A stretch of 23,686 nt of DNA, taken from an uncultured Spirochaetales bacterium. Its GTDB lineage: Bacteria > Spirochaetota > Spirochaetia > Sphaerochaetales > Sphaerochaetaceae. Every line of letters begins with the position of its first letter. Position 1 is the stretch's first letter. A program made the position numbers and the translations under genes. Shown here piece after piece: positions 14,572 through 21,330 of this stretch. The stretch lies in assembly GCA_937902565.1 (NCBI GenBank), contig CALFMX010000017.1:1-23686 (forward strand), in the 5' to 3' direction. Below the pieces are notes generated by a model. It did no database searches. It was not told the DNA's origin and saw only the letters and a list, made by a program, of their open reading frames with translations.

Positions 14572-15189
14572 CTAATAGAAAACACAGTTAAGTGAATACT
14601 TGAATTGCCCACCTGGACTCGAACTCACAGTACTATAATTTTCCCAGCTAATTGTATAATCATTTTTTAAACATAGTGTCTTTTCTTTGTTCTTAAGGCT
14701 ATCCATATTTATATTAGGGCCCCAGCTCATGCTCCCTGTCTTTAATGCGCCATTGTGAACACTAAATGCAGCATAGCCAACATTTTGGTTTTTGGGGGGA
14801 TTCCAATAAGAGGCATCATTAGTAACCCAAATGGCATAACCTTTTGATAAATTACCAACTTTATCAGTAAGAGATTCCAAACGCACCAAGTCTTGGATAA
14901 AACTATACTTACCCAGATCTTGAGCACCTTGGTTGCGTGTTTTGAAATCCTCTCCGTTAACCGTTACCTTCAATTCCCTTGTTTTATATTTAATCTCAAT
15001 TGGGTACTTCTTATTCGCTAATTCTACTAAGATATCAATATATGAATTACCGAAAGCTCTTTCCAATCTGATTTTTGCTTCAGGATAGAGCTTCATAATT
15101 GCCAAGGCCAATGAAAACTGCAGATCGGCTTCATTGTAAAAGATCGTACGCTCTGTTTGTAAGTTTTGAATTACCTGTACTATGTCCAT
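14572..15189 (-). CDS. PD-(D/E)XK nuclease-like protein, AT-rich acquired gene
   Basis: The 205-residue protein carries an apparent PD-(D/E)XK site: Asp52 in YIDILVEL, then Glu65 and Lys67 in YPIEIKYK, with an acidic residue (Glu20) on the preceding helix, the layout of restriction-like and DNA-repair nucleases. The first 75 residues form the likely core; the rest (WVTNDASYW, YAAFSVHNG, TISWENYS) resembles no family I can name. The open frame extends to 15213, but the ATG at 15189 is preferred because AAGGAG stands six bases before it. The gene is much more AT-rich than its neighbours and abuts the IS200 element, so recent transfer is likely. No methyltransferase is adjacent. A defence or restriction function is plausible but unproven. 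Confidence 0.75.
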   Translation of the reverse strand: MDIVQVIQNLQTERTIFYNEADLQFSLALAIMKLYPEAKIRLERAFGNSYIDILVELANKKYPIEIKYKTRELKVTVNGEDFKTRNQGAQDLGKYSFIQDLVRLESLTDKVGNLSKGYAIWVTNDASYWNPPKNQNVGYAAFSVHNGALKTGSMSWGPNINMDSLKNKEKTLCLKNDYTISWENYSTVSSSPGGQFKYSLNCVFY

Positions 15190-15237
15190 AGACCACTCCT
15201 TAAGATTTCTCAAATTTGTTTAATCCTATAGTCATGA

Positions 15238-15256
15238 CCACCGGCATAGCCGGTGG
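15238..15256. repeat. IS200 end hairpin (tnpA 3' side)
   Basis: CCACCGGC, loop ATA, GCCGGTGG: a perfect 8-bp stem with a three-base loop. It is the outermost of several hairpins downstream of tnpA and probably the right-end structure recognised by the transposase. Confidence 0.7.
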
Positions 15257-15263
15257 CTTCAAT

Positions 15264-15280
15264 TGGCCCTATAAGGGCCA
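15264..15280. repeat. second hairpin downstream of tnpA
   Basis: TGGCCCT, loop ATA, AGGGCCA: a perfect 7-bp stem with the same three-base loop as the neighbouring end hairpin. A further stem-loop (GCGAC-TGAA-GTCGC, 15292-15305) follows. Either may also stop transcription of tnpA. Confidence 0.6.
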
Positions 15281-15348
15281 TGGTGCTTGCTGCGACTGAA
15301 GTCGCGCTCCGAAATGCACCGTTACCTGCAGCCCCTAAAGGAGCTCCT

Positions 15349-15768
15349 TCAATTGTCGGCGCCTAGCCGGTCGGATTCCTCTTGATTACGGATGTACTTC
15401 TTTATCACATCCTCGTTCAAGCCCACAGTACTCACGTAGTACCCCCTGGCCCAGAACGTCCGATCCCGCCCTGTCCGGCGCCGCCATTCCTGGTGCCGGT
15501 CAAACAGCATCAATGCACTCCCTCCCTTCAGGTACCCCATGATCTGGGCCACCGAATATTTTGGCGGTATCCGGATGCTCAGGTGTACGTGGTCGGAGCA
15601 TACCGCTCCCTCCACTATCTGTATCTTCTTGTTCGCCAACAACTGGCGCACAACCTCTATCACTTCCTTACGGCACTCGCCGTACAATAGCTTGCGGCGG
15701 TACTTGGGTATCCACACAATGTGGTATGTGCAATCCCAGGTGGTGTGTGCTAAACTTTCCTCGATCAT
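15349..15768 (-). CDS. tnpA: IS200/IS605-family Y1 (HUH) transposase TnpA
   Basis: The 139-residue protein is a Y1 HUH transposase that cuts and rejoins single-stranded DNA at hairpin ends. Both active-site parts are present: the HUH pair His60-Val61-His62 (CSDHVHLSIRI) and the catalytic Tyr125 in VIKKYIRNQ, with Gln129 completing the metal site. HIVWIPKYRRKLLYG and VAQIMGYLKGGSA are family signatures. It is full length and looks active. The open frame extends 17 codons upstream (ATG at 15819), but the ATG at 15768 follows AGGAGG four bases away and gives the standard N terminus. Family expression is normally kept very low. Confidence 0.93.
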   Translation of the reverse strand: MIEESLAHTTWDCTYHIVWIPKYRRKLLYGECRKEVIEVVRQLLANKKIQIVEGAVCSDHVHLSIRIPPKYSVAQIMGYLKGGSALMLFDRHQEWRRRTGRDRTFWARGYYVSTVGLNEDVIKKYIRNQEESDRLGADN

Positions 15769-15874
15769 TATTCCTCCTGTGCTTCTGGGTATGGACGCGT
15801 TTCGGAGCGCTTCCATCACTTTAGCACGGGAGGTTTACTTCACCAAATATTTCCGGGTAAAACCAGTTGCCGCA

Positions 15875-15893
15875 CCACAGGCACAGCCTGTGG
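15875..15893. repeat. IS200 end hairpin (tnpA 5' side)
   Basis: CCACAGGC, loop ACA, GCCTGTGG: a perfect 8-bp stem with a three-base loop. It resembles the hairpin at 15238-15256 and is probably the left-end structure of the element. It lies 31 bases upstream of the cutC start, so it could also affect cutC expression. Confidence 0.65.
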
Positions 15894-15923
15894 GTTTCTT
15901 ACACGACTAAGGAGTGAAATACA

Positions 15924-16667
15924 ATGAAGATTGAAATCTGTCTTGAGTCCGTCGAAAGCGTGGTTGCCGCCCAGAGGGGTGGCGCTGACCGCGTCGAGTT
16001 CTGCGCCGACCTCTTCGAGGGGGGCACCACCCCCTCCCTGGGAGCCTTCAAGACCGCTAGGAGGCATGCCACCATCGCCATGATGGTGATGATACGCCCC
16101 CGAGGCGGTGACTTCTGCTACTCGGAGCTCGAGTTCGAAGCGATGAAGGAGGACGTGAAACTCTTCAAGGAGGCAGGGGCCGACGGCATCGTCTTCGGTA
16201 TCCTCAACCCCGATGGCACCATCGACACAGAGCGTAGCAAAGAACTCATCAGCCTTGCCCGCCCCCTGCCGGTGACCTTCCACCGCGCCTTTGACATGAC
16301 CCCGAATGCCGAGGAGGCGCTTGAGACCCTCATACGCCTCGGTGTCGAGCGAGTGCTGACCAGCGGTCAGGAGGCCTCCGGGATGGAAGGGGCCCCACTA
16401 CTAAAGAAGCTGGTACAACAGGCAGGGGACCGCATCATCGTGATGCCGGGGGCCGGAATCACCGAGCGCAACTTTGCCCATCTGCAGGAGCAGGTCGGGG
16501 CGAAGGAGTACCACGTCTTCGTGCCTGCCCCGACCGAGTCCAGGATGCAGTACAGGCCAGGGCACATCTATATGGGCGGGCTTTTGAGGCAGCCGGAGTT
16601 CGACATCTTCCATACCGACCCAGAGCGTGTCTCCACCATCGTCTCGATGAAGGGGGCCGCAAAATGA
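15924..16667 (+). CDS. cutC: CutC-family TIM-barrel protein
   Basis: The 247-residue cytosolic protein matches the CutC family in length and in the motifs EICLESVESVVAAQRGGADR, VEFCADLFEGGTTPS, MVMIRPRGGDFCYS, GADGIVFGIL, VTFHRAFDM, RVLTSGQ and the MPGAGI phosphate-loop-like segment. CutC was named for copper tolerance in E. coli, but that role is disputed and the family's reaction is unknown; the barrel architecture suggests an enzyme. An AAGGAG ribosome site lies nine bases upstream. It overlaps the M81 peptidase gene by 4 bases (ATGA), suggesting a shared role. The IS200 end hairpin lies just upstream, so the original promoter may have been displaced. Confidence 0.93.
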   Translation: MKIEICLESVESVVAAQRGGADRVEFCADLFEGGTTPSLGAFKTARRHATIAMMVMIRPRGGDFCYSELEFEAMKEDVKLFKEAGADGIVFGILNPDGTIDTERSKELISLARPLPVTFHRAFDMTPNAEEALETLIRLGVERVLTSGQEASGMEGAPLLKKLVQQAGDRIIVMPGAGITERNFAHLQEQVGAKEYHVFVPAPTESRMQYRPGHIYMGGLLRQPEFDIFHTDPERVSTIVSMKGAAK

Positions 16668-18139
16668 AGAAAGGACGGATCTTTGTCGGTGGCCTGCACC
16701 ACGAGAGCGACACCTTCAACCCGATCATCACCTCACGAGAAGAGATCTGGGTGACCCGGGGGGAGGAGCTGTTCAAGACGACACGCAGTGCGGCAAGCGG
16801 GGCGATCAACACCCTCATTGCCGCAGGCTATGAGGTGATCCCCTCCCTCATCGCCCGGGCGGTACCCAACGGGGTATGGGACCACGACTACTACCAGGAG
16901 CTCAAGGCGGAATTACTGCAGACCCTCCAACAGGCAGGCCCCCTCGATGCGATCTGTCTCTCGCTCCATGGGAGCATGAGAGTGGACAGAATAGGAGAAG
17001 CGGAGCAAGACCTGCTTGCCGATATCAGGGCCCTCCACCCCGATACCCTGATCTTCTCCTCCCTCGATATGCATGCAACACTCACCAGGCGGTTCAAGAA
17101 CTCGGTGGATGCCCTGGTGGGCTACAAGTGCGCGCCGCACACCGATACCTATGAGACGGGCATCCACAATGCCCTGACGGTAATCCGTACCCTGGAGAGC
17201 AGAAAAAAGCCGACGATGGCAGCATCACGCATCCCGATGCTGATCGCCGGAGAGCAGAGTGAGACGAGTGTCGAGCCGATGGTGAGCCTTATCAAGGAGC
17301 TGAGGAAGAGAGAGCAGCTGCCGAAGGTACTCTCCGCCTCCTACCTTCTGGGCTTCCCCTGGGCAGACGGGACGGAGAATGCGGTCCATGCGGTGGTGGT
17401 CACCGAAGATGACCAGCAACTTGCCGACTCCCTGGCCAAGGAACTGGCCCACATCTTCTGGGATAAACGGGAGGAGTTCACCTTCTACAATGAGACACGA
17501 ATGCCGGAGGATGCATTAGAAGCAACAAAAGAGTCATTGGCAAACGGCATATACCCGGTGGTCATCAGCGACAGCGGGGACAACCCGACTGCCGGGGGCA
17601 GTGGGGATGTGACCAACTTCCTGCACCTGATTCTCGAAGACAGTGAACTCTCCACTCTCGATCCCCCGCTCGTCTACCAGGGCTTCTATGACCCGGCTGT
17701 AGTCAGAGAGGCCATCGAGAAGGGTGTTGGTTCCAGCTACAAAACAAGCGTGGGCTCGAAGTTCGATACGAAGAAGAGCAGGCCTGTAGAAGCAACAGTA
17801 ACGGTCAAGGCGATTGAGAGAGCCTGGGCAGGGGCCAACAACGCCGACCTGGCACTCCTTCAGATCAATGGCGTTGATGTGGTGGTAGCAAGCAAGCATG
17901 TGGGCTGCTATGACCCGGAGATGATGAGGATCCTTGGCGTGGAGCCGGAAGAGCGGAAGGTCATCGTGGTCAAGCTCGGCTACCTTGAGCCGGAGATCCG
18001 TGCAATAGCCAAGCGCTCGATGATGGCACTGACCACCGGCTCGACCGATGAGCTCTTTGAGCGCCTCCCCTACCAGAACCTCCCGAGGCCGATCTATCCT
18101 TTGGACAAGGGGTTTGAGGCGGAGCTGGAGTTGATCTAG
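16664..18139 (+). CDS. M81 family metallopeptidase, MlrC-like
   Basis: The 491-residue protein belongs to the M81 (microcystinase C, MlrC) family of zinc hydrolases. The N-terminal domain opens RIFVGGLHHESDTFNP, the family hallmark. The zinc ligands Asp135, His137 (SLDMHATL) and His159 (PHTDTYETG) show the same 2- and 22-residue spacing as in MlrC. The C-terminal domain includes SDSGDNPTAGGSGDVTNFL and VGSKFDTK. MlrC of sphingomonads cleaves linear microcystin products, but most family members occur in bacteria with no link to toxins and probably act on small amide or peptide substrates. No signal peptide is present, so it acts in the cytosol, probably together with the CutC-family protein. 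Confidence 0.93.
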   Translation: MKKGRIFVGGLHHESDTFNPIITSREEIWVTRGEELFKTTRSAASGAINTLIAAGYEVIPSLIARAVPNGVWDHDYYQELKAELLQTLQQAGPLDAICLSLHGSMRVDRIGEAEQDLLADIRALHPDTLIFSSLDMHATLTRRFKNSVDALVGYKCAPHTDTYETGIHNALTVIRTLESRKKPTMAASRIPMLIAGEQSETSVEPMVSLIKELRKREQLPKVLSASYLLGFPWADGTENAVHAVVVTEDDQQLADSLAKELAHIFWDKREEFTFYNETRMPEDALEATKESLANGIYPVVISDSGDNPTAGGSGDVTNFLHLILEDSELSTLDPPLVYQGFYDPAVVREAIEKGVGSSYKTSVGSKFDTKKSRPVEATVTVKAIERAWAGANNADLALLQINGVDVVVASKHVGCYDPEMMRILGVEPEERKVIVVKLGYLEPEIRAIAKRSMMALTTGSTDELFERLPYQNLPRPIYPLDKGFEAELELI

Positions 18140-18161
18140 AACAAACAGGTCCAATAACGAC

Positions 18162-18189
18162 GAAGGGGAACCGTTTTTGGTTCCCCTTC
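18162..18189. terminator. bidirectional terminator-like hairpin
   Basis: GAAGGGGAACC (18162-18172), loop GTTTTT, GGTTCCCCTTC (18179-18189): a perfect 11-bp stem centred between converging genes (the M81 peptidase on the plus strand and the cytidylyltransferase fusion on the minus strand). No T-run follows on either strand, so it may act mainly by stabilising 3' ends or with other factors. Confidence 0.65.
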
Positions 18190-18214
18190 ATCTATAGCCG
18201 CTGTTGCTCTCAGC

Positions 18215-20032
18215 TTAATTGCCGTACTCCTTCAGCGCCTTGATCAACCTCTTGTTGTCCTCCTCATCCCGGACAGCCAGCCTGATGCACTGCCTCGGAG
18301 CTATGCCCCGCTTCGTTGACAGGTCCTTGATGAGGATATTGTGATCCTCCAGAAGGCGGACAGCCAAATCATTGGCACTCATCCCATCCTTGAGTTCACA
18401 CATGAGGTAGTTTGCCTCAGAGGGCATGACATGCATCCATCCAAGCTCTTGCAAGGAGACTACGAGGTTCTTTCGAGCCTCCTTGAGAGAAGTCAACGCA
18501 TGGGTATAGCTACTGCGATACTTACCCCAGATCTGCATGAAGAACTCCCCAAATGAGTTGATGTTCCAGATGGCAAGCTCCTTGCCTATCATGGAGAGTA
18601 CGTCGGCATTGGTAGAGGCCAATACCCCGAGACGGAGACCAGGTACTCCAAATGACTTCGAGATGGACTTGATGACCACAAGGTTGTCGTGACGCTTCAA
18701 TACCTCTTGGTCGAGCAGTGATGATGGCTCTGCGGTATCGGCAAAGTCCACAAAGGATTCATCAAGGACAAAGATGATCTCACGCTCCTTGCACCACTGG
18801 GCCAAGCGCAGCACATCAACGATGGGAATAAAGTTCCCCGAGGGGTTGTCAGGGTTGATCAACAACAACATCGAGAGCTGCTCTCCACCAAAGAAGGTGA
18901 TGAGATCATCGGCGGTATAGGAGAAGTCCGTGTTCTTGGGAGTGAAGATTTTCAGCTGCTCTGAGTGTGCCCTGTTGCGGTACTCATCAAAGGATGGGCT
19001 CACCATACCGATGGATCCGGTGGTGTTCTCGACCAGCGCCTTGATGATCTCCGCAGCTCCGTTGCCAACCATCACCTGCTCTCGCTTGAGACCGTAGTAG
19101 TTGGCAACCAGCAGGTTGTTCACCCGCTGTCCCGATGGGTACTGGCGCAGCAAGACATCAAAGCTTGCCTGCATCTCCTCCACCATCTTCTGTGTCGGAT
19201 AATATGGGTTTACCAGATAGCAGTAGTCCAGCATCCCGGGATAGCGCCAATACCCGCCATAGCGGCTATTGAAGCGGTCAAAGCGCTTGGCGGCATCCGG
19301 CTCGAAGAGGGTCTCGGCGATATCCAAGTCCTGGACATCATCGATCTCGTACCACTTCTCACTCTCCAATACCATCGCCTTCAGGCCAGGGTTATCCAGA
19401 AGGGCGATGACCTTCAGTACCTGTTCATAATACTCGTTGTTGCCGAGCGCCTTGCTGTACGCTTCAAGGAAGGGGACATAGTGGGTCTGGGAGAAGGTCT
19501 TGCTGAACTTGTAGATGTTGACCGTCTTGTAGTAGGTATCGGTATTGCAGAACTTGAATTGCTTCTTATCCAGGAATCCGGTGATATCCCCATTCTCATC
19601 GATGGTCACCACCGTCCCATCCATCCAGCTCTCATACTTGGCGGCAAGGACAAGGTTGGGCGCTTTGCTCGCGACCATCCGTTCGAGGATGCCATCCTCG
19701 ATGATCAAGTCCGATTCCAACAGTAGCGTATCATCCTCTAAGAGGTAATTTTTGGCCAGGTAGAGCGAATAGATGTTGTTGGTCTTGTCGTAGATTGGGT
19801 TGTCCACATAGACAATGGGGGTCTTACACTTCAGCGTGTCGACATACGAAATCAGTTTCTTGCCTTCATATCCAACAACAAGGACAATCTGCCTGAGACC
19901 CAAGCCATCGAGCTGGCCAAGAGCCCGCTCGACCAAGGTTTCGCCATTTACCTTCACCATACACTTGGTGTTATCCTTGGTGAGCTCCTTCAGTCGCTTT
20001 CCCATTCCTGCGGCCAAGATAATCGCTTGCAT
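18215..20032 (-). CDS. LicC-like cytidylyltransferase fused to CobD/HisC-like PLP enzyme
   Basis: The 605-residue fusion has two domains. Residues about 1-245 are a sugar-nucleotidyltransferase fold of the LicC (phosphocholine cytidylyltransferase) type: AIILAAGMGKRLKELTKDNTKCMVKV, LESDLIIED and the closing KWYEIDDVQDLDIAE. Residues about 255-605 are a fold-type I PLP enzyme of the histidinol-phosphate aminotransferase / threonine-phosphate decarboxylase (CobD) group: NPDNPSGN, FVLDESFVDFAD, the PLP lysine in SISKSFGVPGLRLG (about Lys459) and the substrate carboxylate Arg in IRLAVRD. It probably makes a CDP-activated amino compound; whether the PLP part transaminates or decarboxylates is open. 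GTG at 20035 is an alternative start; ATG at 20032 overlaps the TagF-like gene's stop by one base and has a GGGGAGG site. It is co-transcribed with that gene. Confidence 0.9.
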   Translation of the reverse strand: MQAIILAAGMGKRLKELTKDNTKCMVKVNGETLVERALGQLDGLGLRQIVLVVGYEGKKLISYVDTLKCKTPIVYVDNPIYDKTNNIYSLYLAKNYLLEDDTLLLESDLIIEDGILERMVASKAPNLVLAAKYESWMDGTVVTIDENGDITGFLDKKQFKFCNTDTYYKTVNIYKFSKTFSQTHYVPFLEAYSKALGNNEYYEQVLKVIALLDNPGLKAMVLESEKWYEIDDVQDLDIAETLFEPDAAKRFDRFNSRYGGYWRYPGMLDYCYLVNPYYPTQKMVEEMQASFDVLLRQYPSGQRVNNLLVANYYGLKREQVMVGNGAAEIIKALVENTTGSIGMVSPSFDEYRNRAHSEQLKIFTPKNTDFSYTADDLITFFGGEQLSMLLLINPDNPSGNFIPIVDVLRLAQWCKEREIIFVLDESFVDFADTAEPSSLLDQEVLKRHDNLVVIKSISKSFGVPGLRLGVLASTNADVLSMIGKELAIWNINSFGEFFMQIWGKYRSSYTHALTSLKEARKNLVVSLQELGWMHVMPSEANYLMCELKDGMSANDLAVRLLEDHNILIKDLSTKRGIAPRQCIRLAVRDEEDNKRLIKALKEYGN

Positions 20033-21261
20033 CACGCCCTCCCCTCTCTCATCGTTTCTACAGTTTTACAAAGGAAGTCTGCCACACGCTCCCCACTCTC
20101 CTCTCTATGGTGCCAGGCGGTATCACGGGCAATCTTCCTCTTCTCCTGGAGTATACTACTATTTGTCGCTGAAAGGAGAACCTCCCGAATTCCAGCAAAG
20201 TCTTCCTGTTTCAGTTCAATCCCAATCTCTGGCAGTACCCTGAACTTCCACGGCTCCTCCTCGATGTCATAGGAGTCATAGGGACTAGCATCGAACTCAC
20301 TATTGACGTAGAGGAAGGGGCGGTCGAAGAGGAAGGTATAGTCAAAGATGACACCGCTGAAGTCACTGATCATAATATCGGAGCGTGAGAGCGAGGTGAG
20401 GTTCTCTGCACTGTAATCCCATTCAAGATTTGGGGTATCTCGATATGTAGCCTCCAAGCGATCGAGGACATCCTTCTCTGATTGCTTGGACTGGGGGTGG
20501 GGTCTGACAATGATATGGAATCCGGTCTGTACCAGGGCATCCAACAGTGCGGTACCATAGCGGCTGAGGATACCACTCGGGCCCCAGGAGGGGGCTACCA
20601 AGACAGTAAAGTCAACCTCACTTTTCTTTGGGAGATCAGCAATCTTCTCTTGGAGCACATCAAGATAGGGACAACCGACAACCACCAACTCCTTCTCTTT
20701 GATCTTCCTCTGCTCTTCGAGCACCCTGATATGTGCCTTCTGGTACTCCCCGGATAGCAACACCGAGTCATAGTAATCGAGGCCGAAGAGACGATAACCG
20801 GTGGCATCATCCACGGCGTGGAGGATGTGAGCATAGTGGGCCACTCCCTTCGACCTCTTCAGCTGGTAGACATCGAGGCCGGGGGTGGTCATGAGACAGA
20901 CATCGGCCTCAAGGAAGTTCAGCCGGGTGAATGCCTTGTTACCCTCCCCTATGAACTCTCCAGTAATGTGTTTCCACTCAGAAGAGAAGAATGGATCATC
21001 TTCACTTGAGGTATAGAAGATGGTATCAAAGTTCCTCTTCTCAAGGGCTTCCAATACAGGCTTGAAGACGTTCCAATACCGCGTACCCTCGGAGTAGATG
21101 ACCAGGGGATAGTGGTTCTTTGAGTGGGTGGCCTTCCCTCCGGAGAAGACAAACTTCAGCTTGATAATCGCTGCCTTCCCCAGAAAGTAGAGCGCTGTCA
21201 CCAAACCGATGACAATCGAGAAGAGCATGCTTCCGGTACCGGGGTCTATATAAAACAACAT
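20032..21261 (-). CDS. CDP-glycerol glycerophosphotransferase family protein (TagF-like)
   Basis: The 409-residue protein resembles TagB/TagF enzymes, which move glycerol (or ribitol) phosphate from the CDP form to a growing polymer at the inner face of the membrane. It has one N-terminal membrane segment (about residues 10-30). The GT-B-like fold follows, with the family segments YAHILHAVDDATGYRLFGLDYYDSVLLSG, VVVGCPYLDVL, FTVLVAPSWGPSGIL, the RPHPQS histidine motif and ISDFSGVIFDYTFLFDRPFLY. The length is typical of a single-domain transferase. An AAAGGA ribosome site precedes the ATG. It is flanked by the LtaS-like gene 69 bases upstream and the cytidylyltransferase fusion immediately downstream, all on one strand, so the fusion may supply the CDP donor. 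The actual substrate (glycerol, ribitol or another alcohol) cannot be read from the sequence. Confidence 0.9.
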   Translation of the reverse strand: MLFYIDPGTGSMLFSIVIGLVTALYFLGKAAIIKLKFVFSGGKATHSKNHYPLVIYSEGTRYWNVFKPVLEALEKRNFDTIFYTSSEDDPFFSSEWKHITGEFIGEGNKAFTRLNFLEADVCLMTTPGLDVYQLKRSKGVAHYAHILHAVDDATGYRLFGLDYYDSVLLSGEYQKAHIRVLEEQRKIKEKELVVVGCPYLDVLQEKIADLPKKSEVDFTVLVAPSWGPSGILSRYGTALLDALVQTGFHIIVRPHPQSKQSEKDVLDRLEATYRDTPNLEWDYSAENLTSLSRSDIMISDFSGVIFDYTFLFDRPFLYVNSEFDASPYDSYDIEEEPWKFRVLPEIGIELKQEDFAGIREVLLSATNSSILQEKRKIARDTAWHHREESGERVADFLCKTVETMREGRA

Positions 21262-21330
21262 ATGGCTTTCTTCCTTTATACACCGACATTCCTTTGCTCA
21301 ATAGATAAAAATCCGATGAGTAGCCAAATA

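Larger units (their letters stand above)
15225..15910 (-). mobile_element. IS200/IS605-family element, TnpA only
   Basis: A single tnpA gene is flanked on both sides by strong subterminal hairpins, as in IS200/IS605 elements, which transpose as single-stranded circles. On the tnpA 3' side lie perfect hairpins at 15238-15256 and 15264-15280 and a GCGAC-TGAA-GTCGC stem-loop at 15292-15305. On the 5' side lies a hairpin at 15875-15893 similar to the one at 15238-15256 (CCACCGGC/GCCGGTGG against CCACAGGC/GCCTGTGG). There is no TnpB gene. The ends are estimates: cleavage sites cannot be fixed without an empty-site comparison. The element separates the nuclease-like gene from cutC. Confidence 0.75.

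Noticed and set aside
15238..15305. Hairpins near the IS element as a CRISPR-like or REP array
   Set aside because: The stems differ in sequence and spacing and fit the end and 3' structures of an IS200 element.
15769..15819. Start of tnpA at the upstream ATG (MMEALRN...)
   Set aside because: It has no ribosome site, whereas the ATG at 15768 follows AGGAGG and matches the usual family N terminus.
18965..19726. A 253-codon plus-strand open frame inside the cytidylyltransferase fusion
   Set aside because: Its Val/Leu/Ile-His-rich composition mirrors the opposite strand, which carries clear nucleotidyltransferase and PLP-enzyme motifs.
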